A stretch of 64,000 bases of DNA from Streptomyces clavuligerus (GTDB taxonomy: Bacteria > Actinomycetota > Actinomycetes > Streptomycetales > Streptomycetaceae). Under the pieces are notes generated by a model. The model did no database searches and was not told the DNA's origin. It saw nothing but the letters and a program-made list of their open reading frames with translations. Position 1 is the stretch's first letter; every line of letters starts with the position of its first letter. The stretch covers positions 372,001-436,000 of the forward strand of contig NZ_CP027859.1 of the NCBI RefSeq assembly GCF_005519465.1. The letters are read 5' to 3'. The translations under genes and the position numbers were made by a program. This document shows, one piece after another, positions 1 through 7,867 of this stretch.

Positions 1-300
1 GGCGGCGTCCGCCAGGCGCTCCAGCTCTGCGCGGGACGAGTTGCGTACGGCGGGGTCGGGGTGGAGGAGGTCGGCGAGGTCGAGGTCCGCGGTCACCCCC
101 GTGATCGGCACCGTCTCTGCCGCGGCCCGCGCCCAAGCGTCCAGCTCCGGGCCGGGCCGGCGGGTGAGGTCGTATCCGCGCGGGCCGCCGCGCAGGTGCA
201 CGAACCCGATCCCCGCCCGGTGGGCGACGTTCAGGAGGCCCGGTACGTCCAGGCCGCGAATGCCGATGCTGTAGAGCCCGACCGGCGGCACCATCGTCAT
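1..300 (-). CDS. Sugar phosphate isomerase/epimerase-like TIM-barrel protein (partial)
   Basis: This is the last gene of the minus-strand operon and is cut by the left edge, so only about 100 N-terminal residues are visible. It begins MTMVPPVGLYSIGIRGLDVP and continues with GIGFVHLRGGPRGYDL, the beta-alpha pattern of xylose-isomerase-like (AP endonuclease 2 family) TIM barrels, where early strands carry substrate- or metal-binding residues. The ATG overlaps the stop of the upstream dehydrogenase gene as ATGA, which supports the start and translational coupling. The context (dehydrogenase, two HPr-kinase-like proteins, Pro-rich peptide) suggests a biosynthetic rather than catabolic role, but that is inference. 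The substrate cannot be told and the C-terminal catalytic residues lie outside the window. Confidence 0.6.
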   Translation of the reverse strand, partial: MTMVPPVGLYSIGIRGLDVPGLLNVAHRAGIGFVHLRGGPRGYDLTRRPGPELDAWARAAAETVPITGVTADLDLADLLHPDPAVRNSSRAELERLADAA

Positions 301-1214
301 CGGGTCGTCCAGTCGAAGACGATGACCGGATCAGCGGGCCGGGACGGGGAGTTCAGCAGGGCGTAGACCCCGGGGGCCTTGTCGCCGGGTACGATCCGGC
401 ACCAGGCGGCCAGCAGACCCGGGTCCACCACCTGCGTGATCCACTCTACGCACTCCGTGAACGCCTCCCCGTACACGCCCGGCGGGGCCGGGGCGAGCTC
501 GTGCATCCCGACGACCACGATGCCGTTGCGGTGCGCCTCCCGTACGGGCAGGACCGTCTCAGGGCCGGGGGTGCCGAGCAGGCCGAGGACCCCGCCGGGC
601 GCGGTCAGCTCCAGTGCCTGCCCGGGCTCCCCGGTCGCATCGACCACCAGCCCCGCAGGGCGCGCCGCGTCCGGTGCGGTGAGGGTGACGTAGGGGGCGC
701 GGCCGATCGGCGGATGGCGGCGGCCGGTGACCACGGTGACGCGGTCGGCGCCGCGGCGGTGGAGCTCCAGGACGCAGCCGAGCGCGACGGCCCCTGACCC
801 GACCACCACCGGCCGGTCGAAGTCCGCGGCAGCTGGGAGGCGGTCGAGGGCGAGGCGGGCGATGTGCTGGAACCGCGCGACGGCGAGCGCGGTGACCGGC
901 ACGGTGCCGGGGGCGGTGAGCGTGCCGGGGGCGGCCGGGTCGAAGGCGGCGCCGTGCGGGGCCGGGGCCAGCACCCACCTGCCCGGTCCGTCACCGGCTC
1001 CCAGGGTGCGGCCGATCGCCATGTAGCCGGCGTCCCGGCCGGGCCCTGCGAGGTGACGGCGCTCCGTCCCCGGACTCAGTACGCTGAACAGGCCCTGTAC
1101 CCATCCGTCCGGGAGCCGTTTCGCCGGTGGTGGGCGGAGGAGGGCGTGGCCGTGGGCGAGGTGGACCCGGGCACCGTGGTATCGGGGCCGGGCGGGCGGT
1201 TCGGGTGTTATCAC
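297..1214 (-). CDS. Zinc-less medium-chain dehydrogenase (MDR family)
   Basis: The product is 305 aa with a GTG start inside a GTGA overlap with the preceding kinase-like gene; longer upstream reading is out-of-frame overlap and unlikely. FSVLSPGTERRHL near residue 35 matches the S-x-GTER motif of threonine-dehydrogenase-like MDR proteins. A Rossmann segment VVVGSGAVALGCVLEL follows at mid-protein, then VVDATGEPGQALEL and GGVLGLLGT. The Cys/His/Glu residues that bind catalytic and structural zinc in alcohol dehydrogenases are not visible, so it is probably a zinc-independent NAD(P)H oxidoreductase. It is shorter than the usual 330-350 aa MDR enzyme. Its operon position makes it a candidate tailoring enzyme for the peptide encoded at 3407-3481; this role is inferred. 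Confidence 0.7.
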   Translation of the reverse strand: MITPEPPARPRYHGARVHLAHGHALLRPPPAKRLPDGWVQGLFSVLSPGTERRHLAGPGRDAGYMAIGRTLGAGDGPGRWVLAPAPHGAAFDPAAPGTLTAPGTVPVTALAVARFQHIARLALDRLPAAADFDRPVVVGSGAVALGCVLELHRRGADRVTVVTGRRHPPIGRAPYVTLTAPDAARPAGLVVDATGEPGQALELTAPGGVLGLLGTPGPETVLPVREAHRNGIVVVGMHELAPAPPGVYGEAFTECVEWITQVVDPGLLAAWCRIVPGDKAPGVYALLNSPSRPADPVIVFDWTTR

Positions 1215-2116
1215 GACGGGCCTCCGACAGGGGCGTGGGTGAGGTGTTCGATCTGGTCGGCCAGTTGGCGGGGCGTGCCGCGGGCGGTGTGGAGCGGGGC
1301 CCGGTCGGCGAGCGCGCGGACCAGGAGGAGACGGCGGTTGGCGAGCGGTTCCGTTTCGAGGGTTCGCAGGACGAGGTCGCCGTGGTCGAGGACCCGGTCG
1401 AGGAGGTGGGAGCTGGCCCGCCACCACACGGACACCGCGGTGTGGGCGTCCAGGAGCTCCGGGGCGGCGCGGGCCCGGGGGTCGCCGTCGACGTCTACCG
1501 CCACGGCGGCGGTGAGCGGCACCGGCCCGCCGGGGGCCCGGCCCCGGAGGCCGGGGTGGCCGGCCAGGTCGACCCGGTCCCCGGGGCTGGCGGGCAAGGG
1601 AAGGTGGGGAAACCAGCGGCGCAGGGCGCCGGGGCGGACGCTGAACGCGCTCGTCCCGCCCACCACCTCGTATCCGGTGCTGCCGGGGCGTGGGGTGTCG
1701 AGGAGGGTCACGTCCCCGGCGAGGACCCGCCAGCCGTGCCCGGCGAGGGCGAGCGCCGTCATGGTCTTGCCCGCCCCGTGCCCGCCGAGCAGCAGCACCG
1801 CCGCCCCGGCCCGCTCGACGGCCACAGCGTGCAGGGCCAGAGTGCCGCCGGCCAGATGGAGAAGGTGCAGATGGGCGTTGACCAGCCGCCGCCTATCCCC
1901 CACTCCAGCGCCTTTGGGCAGCCGCGCCACGGCACCGGCACGGTCCGGGCAGGGTTGTGGTGAGGCGGTGACGCCGGGAAGGTGCGGAAGGTCCGCCTCC
2001 CACGTGCTGGCGGACATCGGTCGGGTGCGCACCGTCAGCGGGCGCCCGGCGCTCACCAGCTCCCACACCCCGGCCCGGCCCGAAGGCGTCTCGACGGACG
2101 GGTGGTCGCAGTTCAT
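1211..2116 (-). CDS. HPr-kinase-like P-loop protein (second copy)
   Basis: This 301-aa protein has a C-terminal HPr kinase/phosphorylase-like fold. HAVAVE (His96) precedes the Walker A motif GGHGAGKT at residues 111-118, and GWRVLAGDVTLL follows at about 129-139 in the Walker B position. HPr kinases have the same order: a conserved His, then the P-loop, then LLADD. The second Asp is changed (AGD) compared with the neighbour's ADD. Family members phosphorylate serine, and HprK-like enzymes in some lasso clusters phosphorylate the peptide. The gene overlaps both neighbours by 4 nt. It differs clearly from the paralogue upstream, so the two could form a heterodimer or act on different sites. Confidence 0.72.
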   Translation of the reverse strand: MNCDHPSVETPSGRAGVWELVSAGRPLTVRTRPMSASTWEADLPHLPGVTASPQPCPDRAGAVARLPKGAGVGDRRRLVNAHLHLLHLAGGTLALHAVAVERAGAAVLLLGGHGAGKTMTALALAGHGWRVLAGDVTLLDTPRPGSTGYEVVGGTSAFSVRPGALRRWFPHLPLPASPGDRVDLAGHPGLRGRAPGGPVPLTAAVAVDVDGDPRARAAPELLDAHTAVSVWWRASSHLLDRVLDHGDLVLRTLETEPLANRRLLLVRALADRAPLHTARGTPRQLADQIEHLTHAPVGGPS

Positions 2117-3213
2117 CGGTGGCCGCCGACCGACGGAACGAACGGGGCCAGGGCGTCCCAGATGGCAGCCGTCGGCAGCGCGCGGGCAGGCACCGCCAGC
2201 CGGACCACCGGCAGCCCACCCCGGGTCAAGCAGGCCCCCGGCGGCGTGGTGGTGTGGTCCGTGAGACGCGGGCCGCCCATCAGCCCGAGCACGTCGCTCA
2301 CATACACCCGTTGGCGGTCCACCGCAGCGGCCCGGCGGAGCGTGCCGGTCACCGTCTCCGGTCCGGCCGGGGCGGCGGTCACCGGCCCATCACCGCCGGG
2401 GTCCTCGACGACGATCAGCGCGCCGGGCGGAGTAGGCCCCGCGGTGCGGACGCCGAGGGCACGGCGGTGCCCGGCTGGGGTGAACAGCACCCGGTCCCTG
2501 AACCATCCGTCCATCGGACGCTGCTCGCGCCGCCCGGCGGCCGGGTCGACGCCGTCCAGGGCGGCCGGGAGGGCGATCCGGGTCGGCCAGCCGATCACCG
2601 GCCGCCCGGGGCGGACGAGGACGAGGTCGTCGGCGAGGAACCGGGCCCCGAGCTCGCGCACCGCCCGGTGCGCCAGCGTCGACTTCCCCCCGCCGCTCCC
2701 GGCCAGGAACAGCAGTGCGCGACCGCCGAGTTCAACGGCGGAAGCATGCAGCATCCGCCATCCCCGGGCGAGGAGCCGGGAGGCGAAGAACACCCGGCCG
2801 AGCCAGTCCGCCCACCGCACCCCCACCCGGTCCCCCGGGGCAACCAGCAGCCGGGTGGACCGCGCACGGCCGTCGACCTCGATCCGCGCCCAAGGGGCGT
2901 CCGGCCGGTAGCGGGCCGCCAGCCGCAGCACCCCGCCCGCAGTGTCCCGGACCGCGAGACAGCGCCCGTACGGCAGGTGCACGACGAGGTCCCCGGCGTC
3001 GTCGTACCGGGCCGCGGCCGGGTCCGGGTGGATGTGCAGTGTCCAGTCCGGTTCTCCCGCTGCGGGGTTCTCGCTGGTGCACGGCGGCGTCAGCATCGCC
3101 TCCACCGCCCCGGCCGCACCGGGCACGCCGGAGCGCACGAACAGCCGGTGCCCTTCCAGGGCCAGCGCCCCGGTCTCCAGGGCCGGTACAGCGCCCGGTC
3201 CGGACACGGTCAT
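2113..3213 (-). CDS. HPr-kinase-like P-loop protein (first copy)
   Basis: The product is 366 aa. The ATG at 3213 is preceded by a purine-rich AGGAGGGG run, so the longer open frame upstream is not used. Residues 1-140 form a beta-rich N-terminal domain. LHASAVELGG (His156) precedes Walker A AGSGGGKST at 171-179, and FLADDLVLV follows at 192-200, the full HPr-kinase-like set including the paired Asp. The HPr proteins of sugar phosphotransferase systems are not encoded here, so the substrate is probably not HPr. The gene follows a short Pro-rich peptide gene and an intervening hairpin, and is coupled to the second kinase-like gene by an ATGA overlap. Role inferred: ATP-dependent serine or threonine phosphorylation of a small peptide. 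Confidence 0.74.
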   Translation of the reverse strand: MTVSGPGAVPALETGALALEGHRLFVRSGVPGAAGAVEAMLTPPCTSENPAAGEPDWTLHIHPDPAAARYDDAGDLVVHLPYGRCLAVRDTAGGVLRLAARYRPDAPWARIEVDGRARSTRLLVAPGDRVGVRWADWLGRVFFASRLLARGWRMLHASAVELGGRALLFLAGSGGGKSTLAHRAVRELGARFLADDLVLVRPGRPVIGWPTRIALPAALDGVDPAAGRREQRPMDGWFRDRVLFTPAGHRRALGVRTAGPTPPGALIVVEDPGGDGPVTAAPAGPETVTGTLRRAAAVDRQRVYVSDVLGLMGGPRLTDHTTTPPGACLTRGGLPVVRLAVPARALPTAAIWDALAPFVPSVGGHR

Positions 3214-3361
3214 CCCCTCCTCTTCCCTGGTGTCGTGGTCTCGTCGCCCGGGACACTCCTCCCGGGTGGGGCAGGGGGCGGTGGCCCGGTCTGTCCTGCC
3301 GGGCCGTCCGACGCCCCGCCCGACTCCATCGCCGGAGGTGGCCGGAACCAGCGGCATACCG

Positions 3362-3391
3362 GTCCCGCCGCCAGTGGTACGGCGGCGGGAC
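3362..3391 (-). terminator. Perfect hairpin between peptide gene and kinase-like genes
   Basis: The arms GTCCCGCCGCC and GGCGGCGGGAC pair perfectly over 11 bp around an 8-nt loop. The hairpin lies 15 nt after the stop of the Pro-rich peptide gene and about 150 nt before the first kinase-like start. There is no U-tract. It could act as a partial terminator or an mRNA-stabilising end that leaves the peptide message more abundant than the enzyme messages, as is common behind RiPP precursor genes. Confidence 0.7.
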
Positions 3392-3406
3392 GGCCCGGGT
3401 TGCTCG

Positions 3407-3481
3407 TCAGCCGCCCGGCGGGGGCGGGGTGGGCACCGGACCGGGAGGCGGGGGCGGAGGCGAAGGCGGTTGGGGCACCAC
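3407..3481 (-). CDS. 24-residue Pro-rich peptide, candidate modified-peptide precursor
   Basis: The frame starts at GTG 3481 (or the next codon, also GTG, at 3478) and ends at TGA 3407. AAGGAG at 3488-3493 lies 6 nt upstream, an excellent Shine-Dalgarno sequence, so the much longer open frame that reaches back to 3634 is probably not translated. The product has 15 prolines out of 24 residues: VPQPPS, a run of six Pro, GPVPT, then PPPPGG at the end. It contains exactly one Ser (residue 7) and one Thr (residue 18). The gene is first in the operon, followed by a hairpin and two HPr-kinase-like genes. Inference: it is the substrate peptide of the operon. Alternatively it is a leader peptide whose polyproline tract stalls ribosomes and controls the operon. 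Confidence 0.5.
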   Translation of the reverse strand: MVPQPPSPPPPPPGPVPTPPPPGG

Positions 3482-3487
3482 AGGTTT

Positions 3488-3493
3488 CTCCTT
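3488..3493 (-). promoter_or_regulatory. Ribosome binding site that fixes the short peptide start
   Basis: AAGGAG on the minus strand stands 6 nt before the first of two tandem GTG codons. It is the main evidence that the 24-codon frame is translated on its own. Confidence 0.6.
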
Positions 3494-3700
3494 CCAGAGC
3501 AAGCGGACCCGTTCCGGGGCTTGGCCCCGGGAGGGTTGGCCGAACACCGCCACAGTGCGCTCCCGGTACGGCGCGAACCCAGAGGAAGGCCCTATAGGAC
3601 CGCGCCCTGCACGCTCCCTCTGCGCCCCTGACAACCCGTCCGGCCCCGCCTACGCTCGATCGCGTCCCTGTCCGACACCCCTGGTTCCGGGAGAGGACTC

Positions 3701-4081
3701 GTGCACCCCGACTTCACCGTCCCGCACGAGCTGTGGGACCGCCCCGCCATGCGCCGCGCGCTCGCCGACCGCGACATCGCCACCGTCTTCCGCCTCGTCC
3801 GCCGGCACACCGGCGCGAGCCAGACCCGCCTCGGCGCCGTGACCGGCCTCGCCCAGTCCGACGTCAGCGCGATCGAACGCGGCGTCCGGACGGTGACCAG
3901 CGCCGATGTCCTCGACCGCATCAACGCAGGGCTCCACATCCCGAACGGCCTCACCACACCGGCCGCACCGGCAACAGACATCCGGCCGGGTGGAACCGTG
4001 CGCTTCGCCCCCACCAGGCCCACCAGCGGCACTAGGGTGGGCCCGGCACCAGGCCCGGCCGACGCGGAGGACCCTGTTGAA
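3701..4081 (+). CDS. XRE-family regulator, N-terminal helix-turn-helix part (frame change follows)
   Basis: The GTG start follows GGGAGAGGA. The visible start is typical of Streptomyces XRE/TPR regulators: MHPDFTVPHELWDRP, then an HTH around TRLGAVTGLAQSDVSAIERG and a hydrophobic linker ending GLHIPNGL. In relatives this linker runs straight into an E/D-rich segment followed by KRRDLVNGALG and the TPR domain. Here the KRRDLVNGALG segment is one frame over, so the HTH half and the next feature appear to be one gene split by a single-base change near 4075-4081. The HTH frame has no stop soon after, because high G+C keeps it open. The gene is divergent from the peptide-kinase operon and may regulate it. 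Confidence 0.6.
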
Positions 4082-5114
4082 ACGACGCGACCTCGTCAAC
4101 GGAGCCCTCGGCATCAGCGCCGCGCTCCTCACCACCACACCCGCCCACGCCGCCCCCACAGGCACGCCCACCGCGGCCCTCGAACGCGCCCTCGTCGAAC
4201 CCTTGGCGGCTCATCCGGCCGCGCACGCCGACCTGGCCCGCGGCCTCGCCGGGGCTCGTGCCGCGTTCAGCGCCACCCGCTACCAGGCCCTCGGCCGGGC
4301 GCTGCCGCACCTGATCGCCACGGCCGAGGCCACCCGCGACCGAACCCGCCCCGGGCACGCCCGCGACCAGGCCCACGCCCTCGTCGCCCGCTCCTACGTC
4401 CTCGCCGCCGAACTCGCCGTCAAGGACGCCTCCGAGATCGCCTGGGTGACCGCAGACCGCGCCCTCGCGGCCGCCCGCGCCAGCGGCGACCCCCAGGTCA
4501 TCTCGGAGGCCGCACGGATGGTCGCCATCGCCATGCGCCGCGCCGGCAGGGGCGAGGAAGCCATCGGATTCCTCACCCGCACCGCACTCACCTTCGACCA
4601 CCACAGCGACCCGCCCCCGGCCGCACTCGCCGCCAAGACCTGCCTGCTGCTCACCGCCGGATACACCGCCGCCTGCGGCGGGCACCGCACCACCGCCCTC
4701 GACCTCGTCGCCGAAGCCGACGAGACCGCCCACCGCATCCCCCACGACCAGCCCCACCACGGCCTGTTCACCATCACCGCAAGCCCCGCCCAGGTCGACC
4801 TCTACCGCATCGGCATCCACACCCAGCTCGGCACGCCCGACGAGGCGATCACCCACGCCCGCCGCGTCATCCCCGGCCGGCTCCCCACCGCCGAACGCAA
4901 GGCCCGCTTCCACACCGACAGCGCCCGCATGTGGCACAAAGCCGGCCGCCCCGAACGCGTCTACGCCGACCTCCGCGCCATCGAGCACGTCGCCCCCGAA
5001 GAACTCCGGCGCCCCTCCCTGCGCACCCTCACCACCGACCTCCTCTACACCTCCACCCCACAGACGCTGCCCGGCATCCGGGCCTTCGCCGCCCGCCACG
5101 GCGCCCTCCTGTGA
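4077..5114 (+). CDS. TPR-like C-terminal domain of the split XRE regulator
   Basis: The frame from TTG 4077 begins LKRRDLVNGALGISAALL and continues as an alpha-helical repeat domain of about 345 residues (for example ATRDRTRPGHARDQAHALVA and AEADETAHRIPHD), ending FAARHGALL. This is the usual C-terminal half of Streptomyces XRE/TPR regulators. GGAGGA at 4066-4071 lies 5 nt before TTG, so separate translation is possible. The alternatives are a frameshift mutation, a sequencing error, or true restart. KRRDLVNGALG plus a short hydrophobic stretch and AHA resembles a signal peptide, but the same segment occurs inside the cytoplasmic family, so export is unlikely. Confidence 0.62.
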   Translation: MKRRDLVNGALGISAALLTTTPAHAAPTGTPTAALERALVEPLAAHPAAHADLARGLAGARAAFSATRYQALGRALPHLIATAEATRDRTRPGHARDQAHALVARSYVLAAELAVKDASEIAWVTADRALAAARASGDPQVISEAARMVAIAMRRAGRGEEAIGFLTRTALTFDHHSDPPPAALAAKTCLLLTAGYTAACGGHRTTALDLVAEADETAHRIPHDQPHHGLFTITASPAQVDLYRIGIHTQLGTPDEAITHARRVIPGRLPTAERKARFHTDSARMWHKAGRPERVYADLRAIEHVAPEELRRPSLRTLTTDLLYTSTPQTLPGIRAFAARHGALL

Positions 5115-5300
5115 ACCCGTTCCGGTATCCGGACGCGACCACACCCCGTCCGCCCTCCCACCGGGCACGCACCATGACCCAGCACGCCCCCCCGGGGGGC
5201 ACACACCGGACCGGCAATTGAGCATTCACCGTGGTCGTCCAGTCGCTAGGCTCCAGGCTCTGCGAGCCGGGCACGTCCCGGCCCGGCCCGAGGAGGACAT

Positions 5301-5600
5301 GTGGGATACGTACCCGTCAAAATCGTCACTCCCGAGGAGGAAGCGCGAGAACGGCGCGCGTTCCTCCACGTCGTACTGACGTCAGCCGGAATCGGGCTCC
5401 AAGGCGGGGGCACGGTCTTTCTCTCCATGTCCCTCGGTGACGGGCGTTCCGGGAGAGCGGCCCTGGCAGTGTTCTGCATTGTCCTGGGCGCCTGGGGGAT
5501 GACGTATGTGCGTTCGAGGAGATCCCGGCGCCCGTTCAGAAAGTCGACGTTCGTCGCCAGCGTGCTTCTGGCGATCGTTCTGGGTGCCGCGATCTCCTGA
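5301..5600 (+). CDS. Small membrane protein, unknown function
   Basis: This 99-aa frame has a GTG start just after AGGAGGA. It has a short charged N-terminus (PEEEARERR) and three hydrophobic stretches, roughly residues 21-42, 52-69 and 82-99, separated by a basic loop (RSRRSRRPFRK). It ends in VLLAIVLGAAIS without a tail. No family is recognised. An overlapping ATG at 5299 gives a shorter unconvincing frame. It stands alone between the regulator and the minus-strand oxidoreductase pair. Confidence 0.5.
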   Translation: MGYVPVKIVTPEEEARERRAFLHVVLTSAGIGLQGGGTVFLSMSLGDGRSGRAALAVFCIVLGAWGMTYVRSRRSRRPFRKSTFVASVLLAIVLGAAIS

Positions 5601-5699
5601 CGACGTACCTCCGCGGCCCGCCGGGGTACCCGCCAGCCGCCCACCGCCCGTACACCCCAACGCGGTTACGGTGAAGGCTGGAGTCCCTCGCCTGTGAGG

Positions 5700-5790
5700 T
5701 CAGTGGACTCCCCAGAGGGCGGTCCGGTGGCCGGTCTGAAGGGCGTCCAGACGGTGATCGAGTTCGTCGGCGGCCCCCTGCACGGTGGAG
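5700..5790 (-). pseudogene. Remnant of a phosphotransferase C-terminus
   Basis: The minus strand ends ELDHRLDALQTGHRTALWGVH-stop. The fragment at 37111-37290 ends ELHHRLHTLQTGHRTARWGIH-stop, nearly the same. Both match the position of the C-terminus of the intact phosphotransferase at 45382-46308. Homology fades beyond about 30 codons, so this is only a gene tail left by rearrangement. Confidence 0.45.
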
Positions 5791-5894
5791 GGTGTCGGCG
5801 ACGTCGGGTTCGCGGGGCCGAATCTTGCGTCGCCCCCGTCGCTGTGGATAACCGGTGCCCGGGAAGCGACGGCCCGACAGGTGTGGACAGCCCC

Positions 5895-6794
5895 TCAGGA
5901 GTGGTCCCGGTAGTAGGCGGTCAGGGCGGCGCGTCCTCCATCTCCCATCGCGATGCCCACGCGCTGCATCCGGGCGCCTTTGAGGTCGCCGGCGACGTGG
6001 ACGCGGGGGTGCTGCCGGTCGGGCGGGCAGTAGCCGTCCGGGCCGCGGTTCAGACCGGCCAGGGCGGCGGGGCTGCTGCCGAGGTTGGTCACCACCGCCC
6101 CCGCCGTCCGCCGGTACCCGCCCGGGGACGGGCCGTCGGCGGTGACCCGGACCTGTCCCTGGACGAGCGGTTCGACCAGGGCCCGGGTGACGGGAACGAG
6201 ACGGACACGCGGGTCGTGGTGGACCTCGGCGGTCTTGTAGGTGTCGGCAGGGGGATGGAGCACCTCTAGATGGACCGGGGCGTCGGGGTGCGCGCGCAGC
6301 CAGGTGCCCAGGGGGCGGTCGGCGCCGAGGACGATGGTGGTGGGGTCGGTGAGGTCGTCGGGGGTCGTGCGCCACAGCGGGGGGAGCGCTAGGGGCTGGG
6401 GGGTGGTGATCCAGGGGACGTCGGTGGTGGTGAGGGCGGTGACGCCGGTGGCGACGATGATGTCGCGGGCGGTGAGGGTGCGGCCGTCGTAGAGGGTGAG
6501 TTCGGCGTGGTCGTCGTGGCCGGTGACGCGGTGGGCCCGGGCGGTGAGGAGGGTGAGGCGTCCGTTCTGCTGGTGGCGGGTGATGTCCCGTTCGAGTGCG
6601 GCGGCGAGGTCGGGGCCATTGGTCCAGGCTCCGGGGACGTTGTTCAGGGCGCCGATCGCGGTGAGCTTGGAGCCGATGGCGGTGGCTTCGACGAGGAGGG
6701 TGCTCAGGTGGAGCCCGGCGGCCATGACCGCGGCGGCGACGCCGGCCGGGCCCGCTCCGACCACGATCAGGTCCGTGTCGGGACGGGTGGTCAC
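5895..6794 (-). CDS. FAD-dependent NAD(P)/disulfide oxidoreductase (thioredoxin-reductase-like)
   Basis: The product is 299 aa. The GTG start overlaps the stop of the hydrolase gene (GTGA). The N-terminal FAD-binding motif is TDLIVVGAGPAGVAAAVMAA, followed by LLVEATAIGSKL, and the C-terminal FAD motif is RVHVAGDLKGARMQRVGIAMGDG, typical of thioredoxin-reductase-like two-dinucleotide-domain enzymes. The redox-active CxxC between the domains is not visible, so it is probably a thioredoxin-reductase-like oxidase or ferredoxin-NADP reductase type. The NAD domain glycine motif is replaced by TIVLGADRPLGTW. It is co-transcribed with the cysteine hydrolase; the shared substrate is unknown. Confidence 0.75.
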   Translation of the reverse strand: MTTRPDTDLIVVGAGPAGVAAAVMAAGLHLSTLLVEATAIGSKLTAIGALNNVPGAWTNGPDLAAALERDITRHQQNGRLTLLTARAHRVTGHDDHAELTLYDGRTLTARDIIVATGVTALTTTDVPWITTPQPLALPPLWRTTPDDLTDPTTIVLGADRPLGTWLRAHPDAPVHLEVLHPPADTYKTAEVHHDPRVRLVPVTRALVEPLVQGQVRVTADGPSPGGYRRTAGAVVTNLGSSPAALAGLNRGPDGYCPPDRQHPRVHVAGDLKGARMQRVGIAMGDGGRAALTAYYRDHS

Positions 6795-7363
6795 GCACAC
6801 GCTCCAGGGCCGGGACCGGGGTGGGTGAGAAGTTCGCCGAGTCGGCCGGTGGTGAGGAGCTGGCGGGGGCCGAGGTTGCGGCGGGCGAGGAGGAGCGCGG
6901 CTTCGTGGTGGTCGGGGCCGCCGCCGGAGGCGCAGGCGTCGGTGACGATCCAGGGAACGAATCCGCCGTGGTGGTAGGCGGTGGTGGCGGTGTCGTAGAC
7001 GCAGGCATCGGTATCCATCCCGGCGAGTATCAGATCGCGCCACCCGTGCAGCCGGGCGAGACAAGCGAACTCCGGGGTGATGGCGCTGGAGCCGGTCTTG
7101 TCGACAATGTGCGCGCTCCTGGTCCAGGGGGCGAGTTCGTCGATGAGCTGCTGCTCGGCCGGGGTGCGCATGCGGGTCCAGCCGGTGATCCTCTCGTACG
7201 GGGAGGCGGGCGGGTTGCGGAACCGGGTCAGGACCAGCGGCCGGCCCGCGCCGGTCCAGCGCCGGGCAAGCTCCACCAGCGCGAGCACCACCGGCCGGGT
7301 GTGGGGGTTGATGAAGCCCCGCTGGGCGTCCACGATCACCAGTACGGCTCGGTCAAGGTCCAT
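6791..7363 (-). CDS. Isochorismatase-family cysteine hydrolase
   Basis: This 190-aa protein begins MDLDRAVLVIVDAQRGFINP, carrying the catalytic Asp of the family. A Lys-containing segment (VDKTGSSAI) follows at mid-protein, and GMDTDACVYDTA carries the catalytic Cys nucleophile. The length is usual for nicotinamidase/isochorismatase-like hydrolases. The substrate is not predictable from sequence. It is first in a two-gene minus-strand unit with the FAD oxidoreductase and overlaps it by 4 nt. Confidence 0.8.
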   Translation of the reverse strand: MDLDRAVLVIVDAQRGFINPHTRPVVLALVELARRWTGAGRPLVLTRFRNPPASPYERITGWTRMRTPAEQQLIDELAPWTRSAHIVDKTGSSAITPEFACLARLHGWRDLILAGMDTDACVYDTATTAYHHGGFVPWIVTDACASGGGPDHHEAALLLARRNLGPRQLLTTGRLGELLTHPGPGPGACA

Positions 7364-7479
7364 CCGCTGTCCTCCGCTTCGTCACGGCCGGGGTTGTGGG
7401 GTGTCCACGGAAGGCCGGGGCGGTGCGTGGAGCTACCGCAGGGGGCGCCGGGGGCGGTGCGGGGGCCCGGCTGGAGGGG

Positions 7480-7838
7480 TCAGCCTACGGGTGTCCAGCC
7501 CCAGGGGCGGGGTCCCCGTTCTCCGCGGAGGCAGGCGAGGCGGTGGTGTGCTTCGGGGAGGGCGTCCGGGTTCTGGGCGGCGGTCTGGAAGGCGAAGGTG
7601 ACCAGGCGCATTTCCCGGATGGCCTGGAGGAGGGGGTAGTGGTTCCAGGTGCGGACGTCGGTTCCGTAGGCGGTGGTGAAGCGGTGGTAGGCGTTTGGGG
7701 TGAGGGTGCCGAGGGTGTCGGCCGAGACGGCGGTGGAGGTCAGGTCCCACTGGAGCGGGCCGGGTGTGGTGCGTTCGAAGTCGAGGAGGACGACGGAGCC
7801 GCCGGGGGGTGTCAGCGCGGTGTGCCGCCCTGGGGGTT
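7480..7838 (-). pseudogene. Truncated aminoglycoside-phosphotransferase-family gene (C-terminal part)
   Basis: The minus-strand frame reads SVVLLDFERTTPGPLQWDL, then AYHRFTTAYGTDV, AIREMRLVTFAF, RLACLRGERG and PWGWTPVG-stop. It aligns with the second half of the intact gene at 45382-46308 (TVLCDWDT, WDLVTVEIH, TAYGLDIT, IRELRMIT). The upstream half, with the kinase N-lobe and the catalytic loop, is missing because the degenerate transposon right end begins about 30 bp away. It cannot make a functional kinase. Confidence 0.6.
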
Positions 7839-7867
7839 GACCCGTGTGGGTGGCCGGCTCGGATGCA

